Positions 30,193 to 39,123 of a stretch of 64,000 nt of DNA are shown in pieces. The notes under the pieces were generated by a model. That model was not told where the DNA came from. It worked only from the letters and a program-made list of their open reading frames with translations, and ran no database searches. Positions within the stretch are counted from its first letter, which is position 1, and every line of letters starts with the position of its first letter. Source of the stretch: Heliomicrobium undosum. Its GTDB lineage: Bacteria; Bacillota; Desulfitobacteriia; Heliobacteriales; Heliobacteriaceae. The DNA is taken from NCBI RefSeq assembly GCF_009877425.1, contig NZ_WXEY01000007.1:1-64000 (forward strand). Reading direction: 5' to 3'. A program made the position numbers and the translations under genes.

Positions 30193-30951
30193 TTATTTCA
30201 ACCACAGTGGAATCAGGCCCAGGTACTCTTTCATTGCCAGGCTCGCGTTACCCATCGCACTAGCGGAAGGCGCCCAATCGTTGAGTGTGTAGAGGGCTTG
30301 CCGGTTCACCCGGTAATCGGTCGGGAAGGGAAGCGTTGACATGCCCAACTTGGAAAAGTGACGAACAGACCGCTCCATGTGAAAAGCCGATGTCACCAGA
30401 ATCGGTTTTTTAAATCCTCGCGCGTCGAGGATTTCTTTGGTATAGCGCGCGTTTTCCTCCGTGTTCCGGCTCGTCTCCTCGACAATGATCATCGATTCGG
30501 GGACGCCGAGGCCGGCCAACTGGCGGAGGGCGATGCGGGACTCGTTGCCGGTGTTTTCAAGTACCTGTCCGGCTGAAACGATGATCGGCGCGCCGGTCAA
30601 CCGATGAAGGCGAGCGGATGCCAAGAGGCGGTTGGCGCTGCCGCCGGTCATCTGTCCCAACCCGTCTACATCGGGCGTGTCCATGGTGGCGCCTCCCCCG
30701 AGCATGATGATCACGTCTCCAGATGGCTTATCCGGCGGCAGGTAGCGGTTTTCCAGCGAGCGGATCATCGTCTCGCCAACAGCGGAGATGGAGAACAGGT
30801 AGAGCAACAGCGCCATCGCTGCAGAGAAACCGGCAGGTCCAAGCTGGTGCTTTCGCCGGTAATAGAGCGCCGCCAACAGGAGCAGGGGAATGAACAGGCC
30901 GGGAGGAAGCATAAAACTGTAGATAAATTTCATGGCAAAGAGCGTATCCAT
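30193..30951 (-). CDS. YdcF/SanA-like DUF218 membrane protein
   Basis: A 252-residue protein with two N-terminal hydrophobic helices (about 10-30 and 40-58) and a DUF218 domain. ILGGGATMD-like start (VIIMLGGGA), PIIVSAGQV, IIVEETSRNTEENARYTKEIL and LVTSAFHMERSVRHF are typical. DUF218 proteins (YdcF, ElyC, SanA) have been tied to envelope polymer metabolism. The start at 30951 has GGGGCGAGG upstream. Confidence 0.85.
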   Translation of the reverse strand: MDTLFAMKFIYSFMLPPGLFIPLLLLAALYYRRKHQLGPAGFSAAMALLLYLFSISAVGETMIRSLENRYLPPDKPSGDVIIMLGGGATMDTPDVDGLGQMTGGSANRLLASARLHRLTGAPIIVSAGQVLENTGNESRIALRQLAGLGVPESMIIVEETSRNTEENARYTKEILDARGFKKPILVTSAFHMERSVRHFSKLGMSTLPFPTDYRVNRQALYTLNDWAPSASAMGNASLAMKEYLGLIPLWLK

Positions 30952-31099
30952 AGCCTCGCCCCTATCCTCTTTTTTCGGACAAAACACCATCTATTATAGT
31001 ACAGCCCTTTTCCAGGATAAACGAATGCTGGGAAAGTAATTATAGGCACGAACAGTGAAAAGCTGCGCAAGGCAACGAATCTAAGAAAAAGCTTGACTA

Positions 31100-31175
31100 A
31101 GACAATAAATCAACGCGCAGACAATACATTAACACTAAGACAATACATTAACGCTAAAACAATACATCAAGTTCA
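31100..31175. repeat. Four tandem 19-bp repeats
   Basis: Four adjacent 19-bp units at 31100, 31119, 31138 and 31157. The core is AGACAATACATTAAC; units two and three differ at one base, and the outer two are more diverged. They lie upstream of a membrane-protein gene and in an AT-rich patch. They could be protein-binding sites or a small variable-number repeat. Confidence 0.75.
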
Positions 31176-31255
31176 AATGAAAAAAAGAGCGAAAGCAGTC
31201 GTATAACCTTAGAGCAAAGATAATTAAGGGCGGAACGAGAGGGAGCGACGCATTC

Positions 31256-31672
31256 ATGGAGGTCCTGCTTCGGCGGTTTGCCGGTTTTATCAATGACAGC
31301 CACGATTGGATTCTCGCCGAGTCGTCGCGAGCAGGCGCCGGTCTTACTGACAAGGAACTGCACTTTTGGATCATTGGACTTTTGGGTATCGTCCTTTTTT
31401 TTCTTATCCAAGCGGTTGTCCGTTTTCTGTCCCGCTGGGGGCTCTCCGCCGTCTCCTTCGCAACAGCCTTCATCATGGTCTTGGCCATGACCATCGGGAT
31501 TGAAGCGGAGCAAAAGATATTGGGGCGCGGAAGAATGGAGGTCATGGATGTCGTCGCCGGGGTTGCCGGGTTTCTTCTGTTTTCATCGCTCTATTTCATG
31601 GCGCTGGGTGCTTGGCGATTGCTGCGCCGGCTTTGGAAGAGGGGAGGAGACGGGAAAGGCGATAAGAGTTAA
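31256..31672 (+). CDS. Small multi-spanning membrane protein, unknown function
   Basis: A 138-residue protein with three hydrophobic helices (about 36-56, 64-82 and 98-120) and a basic C-terminus. It has no recognised family. GAGGGAG precedes ATG 31256 and a terminator follows at 31712-31742, so it looks like a single-gene unit downstream of the 19-bp repeats. Confidence 0.65.
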   Translation: MEVLLRRFAGFINDSHDWILAESSRAGAGLTDKELHFWIIGLLGIVLFFLIQAVVRFLSRWGLSAVSFATAFIMVLAMTIGIEAEQKILGRGRMEVMDVVAGVAGFLLFSSLYFMALGAWRLLRRLWKRGGDGKGDKS

Positions 31673-31711
31673 ATTTTGGGTTGCATTCGGAAAAAACAAT
31701 GTATGCTGAAG

Positions 31712-31742
31712 GACCTGTGGCGGACGCCGCAGGTCTTTTTTT
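31712..31742 (+). terminator. Terminator after the membrane-protein gene
   Basis: GACCTGTGGCG / CGCCGCAGGTC-type stem with a 3-nt loop and seven or eight T. Confidence 0.8.
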
Positions 31743-31844
31743 ACGTCATTCCGTCACCTTCTTCAGCATTTTCTCTATTAATGATAATGAACCCTCTTTT
31801 AGGGCGATGCACATGGCATGTTTAGGAAAAGGAGTTGAGGCGTT

Positions 31845-32261
31845 TTGGATCCCAATCTGTTTTTGCTCGGGCTCTTTGTCATTGTCTTCGGGGTTATGGT
31901 CACGGTCACCTTTGCCATCCGTTCCTACGGTCCGGCGCTTGTCGAGTTTATGAAGTCTGCGACGACGGAGCAGCAACGGCAGACGGTGACCAAACTGGCG
32001 CAGTCGGCTGTCGTCTTTGCCCGGGCTCGATTCGGCGAACTCTCCGGCAAGGAACAGTTCGAGAAAGCGCTTCTGCTGGTGAGCAACGCCCTGGCGGAAA
32101 AGGGCATTCAGGTTTCTCCCGACGAATTGGAGTCGACCGTCGAATTTGCCTACGAAGAAGCGAAAAAGGCGGGACTGGTCGTATCCTTGAGCGAGTTGAA
32201 GAAAATCGCCGATGGTGGGCCGGAGGCGCCGTCCTCCGCGGAGGAGGCGCCTGTCGCCTAA
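31845..32261 (+). CDS. Phage holin LL-H-family protein
   Basis: A 138-residue protein with one N-terminal membrane helix (about 4-26) and a soluble helical part containing QSAVVFARARFGELSGKEQFEKALLLVSNALAEKGIQVS, resembling the LL-H phage holin family. TTG 31845 follows AAAGGAG. No endolysin or other phage genes are adjacent, so this is either a domesticated relic or a member with a cellular role. Confidence 0.65.
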   Translation: MDPNLFLLGLFVIVFGVMVTVTFAIRSYGPALVEFMKSATTEQQRQTVTKLAQSAVVFARARFGELSGKEQFEKALLLVSNALAEKGIQVSPDELESTVEFAYEEAKKAGLVVSLSELKKIADGGPEAPSSAEEAPVA

Positions 32262-32332
32262 GGGAAATCCTGCGCTAGCGCAAGCCGTATTTTTTGCGTA
32301 ATTTTCAATTATACGAATATTATACATAGTGG

Positions 32333-32361
32333 TTGCAAAGGTTATACAGTTCTGTTATTGT
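32333..32361 (+). promoter_or_regulatory. Promoter upstream of a 33-codon gene
   Basis: TTGCAA, 17-bp spacer, TATTGT, about 110 bp before the ATG. Confidence 0.45.
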
Positions 32362-32470
32362 ACAAATTGTAGACCAACGATCAGGAGAATACTGTTTCCA
32401 ACGGGCGGGGCGAAGAAGTCCTTTTTTTCGGCGGCTGGGTTCATCGTGTTGGGAGAAAAGAGGGACCAAA

Positions 32471-32572
32471 ATGGAATCGATTTGGCTGATCAACCTATTG
32501 TTTTGCCTCTGGATCTTATTCCTGAAGACAGTCAGCAATCCTCAGGCCCAGTGGGATGACGATGATTTGTAG
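32471..32572 (+). CDS. Very small single-helix membrane protein
   Basis: A 33-residue ORF, one hydrophobic helix (WLINLLFCLWILFL) followed by a polar tail ending in WDDDDL. GAGGGACC is about 8 nt before ATG 32471. A promoter lies upstream and a good terminator begins 20 nt after the stop, so it is a complete transcription unit. Function unknown; it has no histidine, which argues against a chlorophyll-binding role. Confidence 0.5.
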   Translation: MESIWLINLLFCLWILFLKTVSNPQAQWDDDDL

Positions 32573-32591
32573 GACTTGAGGGTGGATAAAA

Positions 32592-32625
32592 GCGCCGCTA
32601 CCGTGTGCACGGTGAGCGGCGTTTT
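32592..32625 (+). terminator. Terminator after the 33-codon gene
   Basis: GCCGCTACCGTG / CACGGTGAGCGGC stem with one bulge and GTTTTTATTT. Confidence 0.8.
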
Positions 32626-32690
32626 TATTTATTGCGGGGCGTTGTGATGATTTTCCGAGGTCCGGTCATACTAGACCCGGAGGTGATCCC

Positions 32691-32876
32691 ATGGAGAAAA
32701 ATGTCGTGCTTCCCAATCTCGGCGAAGATTCGGGAACAATTATGGATGATCCGAATATCATCGCGGAAGATCTCAACAACGTGGCCACGCCCGATATCAA
32801 CTATGTTCCCTCCGCCAACCTGCAGGAAGTGAAGACCCACGTGCGGACCATCGACAAGGGGACGACGAGGCGCTAA
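32691..32876 (+). CDS. Small acidic protein, unknown function
   Basis: A 61-residue soluble protein starting MEKNVVLPNLGEDSG, acidic in the middle and basic at the end. GGAGGTGATCCC gives a strong ribosome site, and a terminator follows at 32900-32927. No family recognised. Confidence 0.6.
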   Translation: MEKNVVLPNLGEDSGTIMDDPNIIAEDLNNVATPDINYVPSANLQEVKTHVRTIDKGTTRR

Positions 32877-32899
32877 GAACAATCGAAGAAGACTGGTTT

Positions 32900-32927
32900 A
32901 GCCGGCCTAGGAAAAAGCCGGCTTTTT
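32900..32927 (+). terminator. Terminator after the 61-codon gene
   Basis: AGCCGGC / GCCGGCT with a 10-nt loop and five T. Confidence 0.75.
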
Positions 32928-33217
32928 GCGTGCAATACAGGTGTTTTATCCTACACCCAGGATGATTTCATTGCCCACTGCCTTAGGAGTCTTGCTTGCC
33001 GGTTCCCTTGTCGTCATCGTCCACCTCTTGTACAGCCGCTAAAGGTGTAGTATGACCAGACCCTTTACGGGAAACGCGAAGGATTCCGGAAGGCGACGGC
33101 GAAGCAAGCGGTAGGGGAACTGCCAGCAAGGCGTAATGGCGAGGCGTAATCGCAAAGGCAGTTCCTTCCGGGAATGGATGACCGGCGACGGCCGTCGGGA
33201 AAGCAGGTGGCTCAATC

Positions 33218-34165
33218 ATGGCCTTTCGAAAAATGTGGGCAGCGCTCTTGGTTGTGGCAGTGCTGGCCCTCGGGTTGGCGCTGAGGCCAACGCCGTTTTC
33301 CATCGCTTCACTCTTCGGGGTGACTGGTCAACCTGCGCCTCAAAGGAATACCCAACCCACTCCCCAATCTGCTGCTCGCTCCAATCCCCATGCCCTGTCT
33401 GATTTGTCTCCCCTTCAGTCGAGAGAGGGATCGATCAAAAAAGCAGACCTTATCCGTACGATCCGCGGCAACACCGTGTCCTTGCGGGGGCAGGCATTGA
33501 CCAACTGGCAGAAGTGGCGGGAAGGTGTAGAGCAGTTGTCCCTCGAACACCCCGGGCAGGTCTATATCGGCGGAGCGCCGCTGGGCAACCGTGTCTGCCT
33601 GACCTTTGACGACGGCCCCGACAGGAGGAACACCCCGCGGATCCTGGACATCCTCCGGGATCACGGTGTGGCGGCCACTTTTTTCGTCCTCGGGGAAAAC
33701 GCCGAAGCCTTTCCCCAGGTTTTACAAAGGATGGACCGGGAGGGGCACCTGGTGGCCAGTCACAGCTTCACTCATCCTCGCTTCACCAAAGCGACCGAAG
33801 CGGCGATCCGTTCCGAACTGGATCGGACTGCCCGGACCTTGGTCAAAACCATCGGCAAAGCGCCGGCCCTTTTTCGTCCGCCTTACGGTGATATCGACAG
33901 GGCTGTCCTGCCCTTGTTGGAACAGGGGGGCTACAAAACGGTGATCTGGTCGCTCGATCCCTTTGACTGGGACCGTAAGACGCCCGAAGAAATATCCGAC
34001 TACGTCATCGAAAATGCCCGCGCCGGAGACATTGTCCTGCTGCACAGCGGAGGCAACGGGGGGGCGACGGCGAAGGCGCTCCCTTCGATGATCGCCGGAT
34101 TGAGACAAAAAGGGTTCGTCTTCGTGACGGTGGCGGAGTTGCTGGCTGTCGACGATTATCAATAA
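33218..34165 (+). CDS. Polysaccharide deacetylase (NodB domain)
   Basis: A 315-residue exported or membrane-anchored hydrolase. The N-terminus has a hydrophobic helix (about 6-25) and a proline/glutamine-rich linker. The NodB domain (about 120-310) shows TFDDGPD (catalytic Asp and metal-binding Asp), HSFTHPR (the two metal histidines), RPPYGD and IVLLHSGG. It probably removes acetyl groups from peptidoglycan or another wall polymer. GCAGGTGG lies upstream of ATG 33218. Confidence 0.92.
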   Translation: MAFRKMWAALLVVAVLALGLALRPTPFSIASLFGVTGQPAPQRNTQPTPQSAARSNPHALSDLSPLQSREGSIKKADLIRTIRGNTVSLRGQALTNWQKWREGVEQLSLEHPGQVYIGGAPLGNRVCLTFDDGPDRRNTPRILDILRDHGVAATFFVLGENAEAFPQVLQRMDREGHLVASHSFTHPRFTKATEAAIRSELDRTARTLVKTIGKAPALFRPPYGDIDRAVLPLLEQGGYKTVIWSLDPFDWDRKTPEEISDYVIENARAGDIVLLHSGGNGGATAKALPSMIAGLRQKGFVFVTVAELLAVDDYQ

Positions 34166-34189
34166 CGCTCTCTTTTCACTGACGAAAAC

Positions 34190-34225
34190 GCAAAGAGGCT
34201 GCTTTCAGCGAGCAGCCTCTTTGCG
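34190..34225. terminator. Strong stem-loop between convergent genes
   Basis: CGCAAAGAGGCTGC-type 14-bp perfect stem with a 9-nt loop; a T-rich tract follows on the plus side about 7 nt downstream. Confidence 0.65.
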
Positions 34226-34284
34226 TAGAGAGTCCTTTTTTGAGCCTTTTATTTTGGGTCTTATGGAGAGTCGGTCGATGCATT

Positions 34285-36120
34285 TTATTGGATGAGGATC
34301 AGGTCTGCCGCGCCGGCGACGAGGTTTCCGTAGATGTCCAGTGTCATGGGACCGGACATGACGCCGTTGATCTTACAGGTTGCCAGCACCTTCCCCTGGG
34401 GATCGACGGCGAAGACGGCAGAATCATCTCTGCAGGGAACGTTCGCATTGACGTAAATGATGCCATTGAGATCGATCAAGGGGGTGCTGGCGACGATTCT
34501 TGCATCGGTATATGGTGTCAAATCGGTTTTCCAAAGGACTTGTCCGGTTGCGGAGAGGGCCAGCAGTTGCGAATCAGTGACCACGTAGATTCCGTTCCAA
34601 CCGACGGCGATCCCAGAGGGCTGGTTGCCGCCCAGGATCAACGCCCTCCATTTTTCTTTTCCCGTCGCCGCATCCAAGGCATTAAGGTAGAGTTTCCGGG
34701 CGCCCGGCACCGGTTCATTCAGGTCCAGCCCGGTGACATAGAGGGCGCCGTCAGGACCGATAGCCGGCGGTCCATATAGGACCCCGCCGGTCTCAAAAGT
34801 CCATTTCATTTCCCCAGAAGCGGAGAAAGCGTTCAACCGCTTGTCATAACCGCCTGCATAGACGCTTCCATCGGAGGCGACGACAGGCGCAAAGGAGGAA
34901 GCGTTGGTCATTGTGAATTGATTCAGGACGATTCCTGTCGATGCAGAAAGCCGCAGTAGAACCCCATCATCGCAGGCGGCCCAGACGCTCCCATTCGGCG
35001 CCGCCGTCAAACCGCCCTTGCTGACCTTATAGGGATGTGCCCATCGCAGCGCGCCTTCGGCGTCAAGGGAGATAATCTGTGTCGAAGAGCCGATCAGGAT
35101 CAGCCCTTGCGACAGCACCGGAGCTGTCTTCATAGCGCCGTCGGCATCGTACCGCCATTTCTCTTTACCATCTGCGCCGAAGGCGTAAACGATGCCTGCC
35201 TCTGTGCCGGCATAGACGGTTCCATCCCGGGCGACGACAGGCGCGCCAAAGTGACTTCCGGCAGAGAGAGCGGCCGCTGGCGTTTTCAACTTTTTCGGGC
35301 CATATTGCAGCAGTTGGCGGGAGGGGCTGTGAAGCGGCATCCCTGTTGTTGGCTCGCTTCCCTGAGGGGTGTAATAGACGCTGCCTAAGGCCGGACGTCC
35401 GGACCAGGAGAGGAGATCGCCCATGTCCGCATAGAGGACTCCCTGGCGAAATACAGGAGGGGCGTTGAGCCATACCGGCTTGTTGTTCAAGAGGGCAATT
35501 GGATTATCCGCCTGGATGAGAAGGCGGCTGTTCGATTTTTCGAAAAGGACAGGGAAGCGGTAATCCTTTGTTTTGGCGCTCCAACCGTTTTGGGTGAGAA
35601 AGGGTTCAACAGGAGCCAGCGCATGCGATCCCGTCAGGATCGTGTCATGCCCTTTGCGAAAGGTTGCTTCAGTCTTTTTCTGTCGGGTCCGGCTGTAGTT
35701 TGGATCAGGCATCCCCTGGTCCCACAAACCCGCATCGGTTACGCCGTCTTTGCCTCGGACGCCCAGGCCATGAGGCAGGTTCGCGCGAAACTCGCCAATA
35801 TAGTAATTGCTCGCGCTTTCCATCAATGCGCCGCTTCCGTGGAATGTCCCTTCTTGAAAATCGCCTTCATAAAAGACGCCGTTCGGCCATTGCAACCGCC
35901 CATAGCCATGGGGGAGCGAGTTGGAGAATTTGCCTTTATAGATCGTTCCGTTCGACCAGCGCAGCGTGCCGGGGCCTTCGATCTTGCCTCCTCGAATATC
36001 CCCCTCGAATATGGACCCGTCAGACCACTGCACCGTAGCCGCCCAGGCTGTTTGGACCGACAACAGGGCAGCCAGCGCCGCGCCGGCAAAGAGGACAAAA
36101 CAGCGACGCAACCGGTTCAC
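34285..36120 (-). CDS. Exported MORN-repeat and beta-propeller protein
   Basis: A 611-residue secreted protein. A signal peptide (RCFVLFAGAALAALLSVQTAWA) leads into about four MORN repeats (residues about 28-125; WSDGSIFEGDIRGG, WSNGTIYKGKFSN, WPNGVFYEGDF). A middle segment (about 185-255) looks like a copper-amine-oxidase N-terminal-type domain, and the C-terminal half (about 285-610) has PQQ-like propeller blades (ARDGTVYAGTEAGIVYAFGADGKEKW style). Each module binds ligands or surfaces, so it may be a wall-associated scaffold. The combination is unusual. Confidence 0.8.
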   Translation of the reverse strand: MNRLRRCFVLFAGAALAALLSVQTAWAATVQWSDGSIFEGDIRGGKIEGPGTLRWSNGTIYKGKFSNSLPHGYGRLQWPNGVFYEGDFQEGTFHGSGALMESASNYYIGEFRANLPHGLGVRGKDGVTDAGLWDQGMPDPNYSRTRQKKTEATFRKGHDTILTGSHALAPVEPFLTQNGWSAKTKDYRFPVLFEKSNSRLLIQADNPIALLNNKPVWLNAPPVFRQGVLYADMGDLLSWSGRPALGSVYYTPQGSEPTTGMPLHSPSRQLLQYGPKKLKTPAAALSAGSHFGAPVVARDGTVYAGTEAGIVYAFGADGKEKWRYDADGAMKTAPVLSQGLILIGSSTQIISLDAEGALRWAHPYKVSKGGLTAAPNGSVWAACDDGVLLRLSASTGIVLNQFTMTNASSFAPVVASDGSVYAGGYDKRLNAFSASGEMKWTFETGGVLYGPPAIGPDGALYVTGLDLNEPVPGARKLYLNALDAATGKEKWRALILGGNQPSGIAVGWNGIYVVTDSQLLALSATGQVLWKTDLTPYTDARIVASTPLIDLNGIIYVNANVPCRDDSAVFAVDPQGKVLATCKINGVMSGPMTLDIYGNLVAGAADLILIQ

Positions 36121-36289
36121 CTCCAGCGATATTCATTACAAGATGATTACGTCATCGAATACATGATGGATGGTATGGTTTTCGAGAATGATGATGCAGA
36201 TCCTTTCTACGCATGAAAACCTTTCAAATGATCGTAGTCTCTTTTTGGCAAATTAGAGGCCGAATTGGCATCGAGAATGCCGAAAGCAT

Positions 36290-36321
36290 AAAAAACGCCT
36301 GCTTATCAAAGCAGGCGTTTC
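36290..36321 (-). terminator. Terminator downstream of tRNA-Thr
   Basis: On the minus strand AACGCCTGC / GCAGGCGTT with a T-run, 10 nt after the tRNA 3' end. Confidence 0.75.
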
Positions 36322-36330
36322 AAATTCATA

Positions 36331-36406
36331 TGGAGCCGATGGCCGGACTCGAACCGGCGACCTATTGATTACGAATCAATTGCTCTACCAACTGAGCTAC
36401 ACCGGC
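36331..36406 (-). tRNA. tRNA-Thr (anticodon CGU)
   Basis: A 76-nt cloverleaf read on the minus strand. The acceptor stem GCCGGTG pairs with CATCGGC, the D-arm AGCTCAGTTGGTAGAGC and the T-arm GCCGGTTCGAGTCCGGC are intact, and the anticodon loop TTCGTAA gives anticodon CGU for ACG codons. The CCA end is encoded. It is followed by its own terminator. Confidence 0.95.
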
Positions 36407-36649
36407 AGTGGCTTGGTTCACCCAAGCAGAGGATAGTTTAGCATAGGATAGGGAGAAATGTCAACGGGGAAGTTTTCCCCAGACCAGCAAAGGGGCATCA
36501 GCAGAAGAAATCGATAAAACAGTCCGTCAATAAGGAATAAACGAACCGTTGTGGAAATATATGATCAATATGGCAAAATAAAAAAGGAATTAATCACCCT
36601 GAAGCGAATACTATTCTACTTATCTTTACGGTGGAGAAGGAGGGGCCTC

Positions 36650-37738
36650 ATGGGAATGGCAGCGGAGCGCTTGTTTCCGGGCGGCGATCAGGAAGATCTG
36701 GGCCTGGACGATTTGTTTGATGTCATCATGCGCTCCATGCAGGAGGGGTTAATCCTGATCAACCGGCAGCGTGTGATCCATGTGATCAATGAGGCCGCCA
36801 TTCGCATCCTTGGGCTGGAGAGTGTCGATAGCACCGTCAACCGGCGTATCGAAGAGGCGGTCGGGCCTGTTTTCTCTCGCAGTTCCGAAGAATACCTGCG
36901 GACCAGTCCCTGGATGTCGGTGCTGCGAACCGGAGAGCCCCAGTATGATGTGGTGCGCCATACCCTGTCCGGCCTGATCCTCAGCGTGAATTTCGTGCCC
37001 GTGATCAAAGGCGGTGTCGCCCAGGGGATCATGGCCACGATCCAGGACGTGACCGCCCGGATCCGCCTGAAGGAGGATCTGATCCGGGCCAACCAGGAGT
37101 TGGAAGAGGCTTTTTCCCTGACCCTCCCCAACTACAAGGTGACCCATAAGCTCAAGACGACGCCGGAGTATGTGGATGTCTATGATCCGGCGACAGGGAA
37201 GATCACGATCACGGCGGTGATTGAAGACGGCTCCTACCGCCACGTGATCAACGCGCTCAAGGTGCTGGCTGATCTGCACAAGCAGGGGATCACCGAGTTG
37301 ATCGGCATCGAAAAGGACACCCTGGTCCAGGCGATCCTCTTTCACGACCTGGGCAAGGTCCAACCGAAGGCGAAGGTGGGCGATGTCGTCTCGCCGAAGA
37401 ACTTTTTCGAAGACGGCGTCCACCATGCCGAGCGGAGCGCCGAGTTTGCCCAGCACTATTACAACCAGCCGCCCGATGTGGTCGCCTTGATCCGCTACCA
37501 CCACCACCGGGAAGAGGAACTCCCCGCGAGCTTCCCCTTTCGGCTGATGCCCATGCTGCGGCTGCTCAAGCTCGTCGACGGCATCTCAGCCGGGCTGACC
37601 CGCCGGGGCAACCAGGTCTGCTTCACCGTCGACGGCAGTTCGATCATCATCCGTGAGACGTCGATCCATCCCGATTACAATAACATCCGCTCGGTCGATC
37701 TCTTCACAGGGGCAAAACAAGCGCTTCCCAACGGGTAG
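36650..37738 (+). CDS. PAS domain and HD domain signalling protein
   Basis: A 362-residue cytoplasmic protein. A PAS domain (about 20-135: IMRSMQEGLILINRQRVIHVINEAAIRILGLE) is followed by a short coiled linker and an HD-type phosphohydrolase region (about 195-350) with LFHDLGKVQ and HHAERSAEFAQHYYNQP. The HD fold acts on nucleotides, but this one lacks the GYP signature of cyclic-di-GMP phosphodiesterases. GGAGAAGGAGGGG supports ATG 36650 over the upstream ATG 36551. Confidence 0.8.
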   Translation: MGMAAERLFPGGDQEDLGLDDLFDVIMRSMQEGLILINRQRVIHVINEAAIRILGLESVDSTVNRRIEEAVGPVFSRSSEEYLRTSPWMSVLRTGEPQYDVVRHTLSGLILSVNFVPVIKGGVAQGIMATIQDVTARIRLKEDLIRANQELEEAFSLTLPNYKVTHKLKTTPEYVDVYDPATGKITITAVIEDGSYRHVINALKVLADLHKQGITELIGIEKDTLVQAILFHDLGKVQPKAKVGDVVSPKNFFEDGVHHAERSAEFAQHYYNQPPDVVALIRYHHHREEELPASFPFRLMPMLRLLKLVDGISAGLTRRGNQVCFTVDGSSIIIRETSIHPDYNNIRSVDLFTGAKQALPNG

Positions 37739-37740
37739 TC

Positions 37741-38076
37741 TTATGGGAGCGGGACTTTTCGGGTCCACCGGTCTTTGTCCCGAGTCTCGTACTTTTCCAT
37801 GGTCCGGCGAAAGATGTCGGCCATGTCATAGCCCTGGGAATTGGAGAGGCAGACGAGGATGAAGAGCAAGTCGCCGATCTCTAGTTCCAGATCGCCCTCG
37901 GCTTCGCCGGGCTTTTTCTTTTTGGGGCCAAAACGGTGGGAGACCTCCCGGGCCAGTTCGCCCAACTCCTCACAGAGCCGGATGACGAGGGTGGGCGGGT
38001 CAAAATAGCCCTCCTCAAACTGGGAGATGTAGGCGTCCACGCGGTCCTGTAGGTCGCGCAGGCTTGGCGATTCCAT
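37741..38076 (-). CDS. MazG-like nucleotide pyrophosphohydrolase
   Basis: A 111-residue all-alpha NTP pyrophosphatase. The metal motif RLCEELGELAREV plus LELEIGDLLFILVCLSN (E-x2-E and E-x2-D pairs) is complete. Such enzymes hydrolyse non-canonical or damaged NTPs. AAGGAG lies 8 nt before ATG 38076. It converges with the PAS-HD gene. Confidence 0.88.
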   Translation of the reverse strand: MESPSLRDLQDRVDAYISQFEEGYFDPPTLVIRLCEELGELAREVSHRFGPKKKKPGEAEGDLELEIGDLLFILVCLSNSQGYDMADIFRRTMEKYETRDKDRWTRKVPLP

Positions 38077-38228
38077 GGTAATCACTCCTTTTATGAGCTA
38101 GCTTAAAGATAGCCTTCGCCGGGAGACTTGTCCAGCATGGGGGCACTGAAGGGCTTAAAATCAAACAGGTTTTACGATGAGAAATCGGCGAAACCCACTT
38201 GACGCCGTAAGTACAAAGTGGAACAATG

Positions 38229-38246
38229 TAAGTGAACACTCACTTA
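38229..38246. promoter_or_regulatory. Likely TetR operator
   Basis: A perfect palindrome TAAGTGA-ACAC-TCACTTA, with a second related half-site AAGTGAACACTC at 38272-38283, just upstream of the TetR-family gene. This fits autoregulation of the exporter operon. Confidence 0.6.
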
Positions 38247-38302
38247 TTCTGTTGTCATACTTATCATAGACAAGTGAACACTCGAATCAAGGAGGCGAGG
38301 GC

Positions 38303-38992
38303 ATGGACGACCGGAAGCCAACCGGCGGAGGACCTGATGATTATCAACTCCCGCTGCGGCTGACAGACAAACAGTGGAACATCGCAGAAGCCGCCCTCAG
38401 GGTATTCACCGAAAAGGGATTCAGCGCCGCTACGACGAGCGAGATCGCCCGGGAGGCCGGCATCTCGGAAGGGACCATCTTCCGGCATTTCAAAACGAAA
38501 AAGGAGATCCTCCTGGCCTTGCTCGTTCCGCTCATCCGCAACACCATCGCCCCCAACAGCGTCAACTCCATCCGGCAACTGTTGCTAACGAATGAAAACC
38601 TGCCCTTGCGGGAGGTGCTGGTGCTGATCAGCGAAGAGCGGCAGCAGTTCATCCTGGGCAATGAAAAACTGATCCGCCTGATTCTGACGGAATCGCAGTA
38701 CCATCCGGAACTGCGGGAGATCTTTTTTCGGGAAGTGGGCTATAAGACCCAGGACGTCCTCTTGCGCTTTATCGAACAGCGGCAGCAGAAGGGCGAACTC
38801 CGGCAGGATCTGCGGCCCTGGGCGCTGGCCCGCTCCTGGTTCGGGATGCTGGTCACCTTTACGCTCAGTCCTTTTTTGATGCCGGAGCGGTCTGTAGGGG
38901 AAGACAAGCGGAAGGAAATTGAAGATATCATCGATCTTTTCTTGCGCGGCGCTCTTCCGCCAATCGGCGGGGGCGCGGAAGCGTCGGAGTAA
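38303..38992 (+). CDS. TetR-family transcriptional regulator
   Basis: A 229-residue repressor. The helix-turn-helix is at about 25-70 ([41 protein letters not shown]). The C-terminal ligand domain is all-helical. AAGGAGGCGAGG precedes the ATG. It heads a cluster with an HlyD-type adaptor and ABC genes and probably represses them until an inhibitor appears. Confidence 0.9.
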   Translation: MDDRKPTGGGPDDYQLPLRLTDKQWNIAEAALRVFTEKGFSAATTSEIAREAGISEGTIFRHFKTKKEILLALLVPLIRNTIAPNSVNSIRQLLLTNENLPLREVLVLISEERQQFILGNEKLIRLILTESQYHPELREIFFREVGYKTQDVLLRFIEQRQQKGELRQDLRPWALARSWFGMLVTFTLSPFLMPERSVGEDKRKEIEDIIDLFLRGALPPIGGGAEASE

Positions 38993-39123
38993 ATGCTATA
39001 GCGTCGGAGTGAATGCGGCAGCGCCGCTGTGAACACCACAGCGCCACAGAAAACACCGCCCGGCGGACTCGGGCCTAACGGATAGAAGCGGGGGACAAGG
39101 GAAGGGAGAAAGGGGATGCAGCC

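Noticed and set aside
32471-32572. The 33-residue peptide as an alternative PshX candidate
   Set aside because: It has no histidine to ligate bacteriochlorophyll and is far from the pshB genes; the ORF at 2328-2438 fits better.
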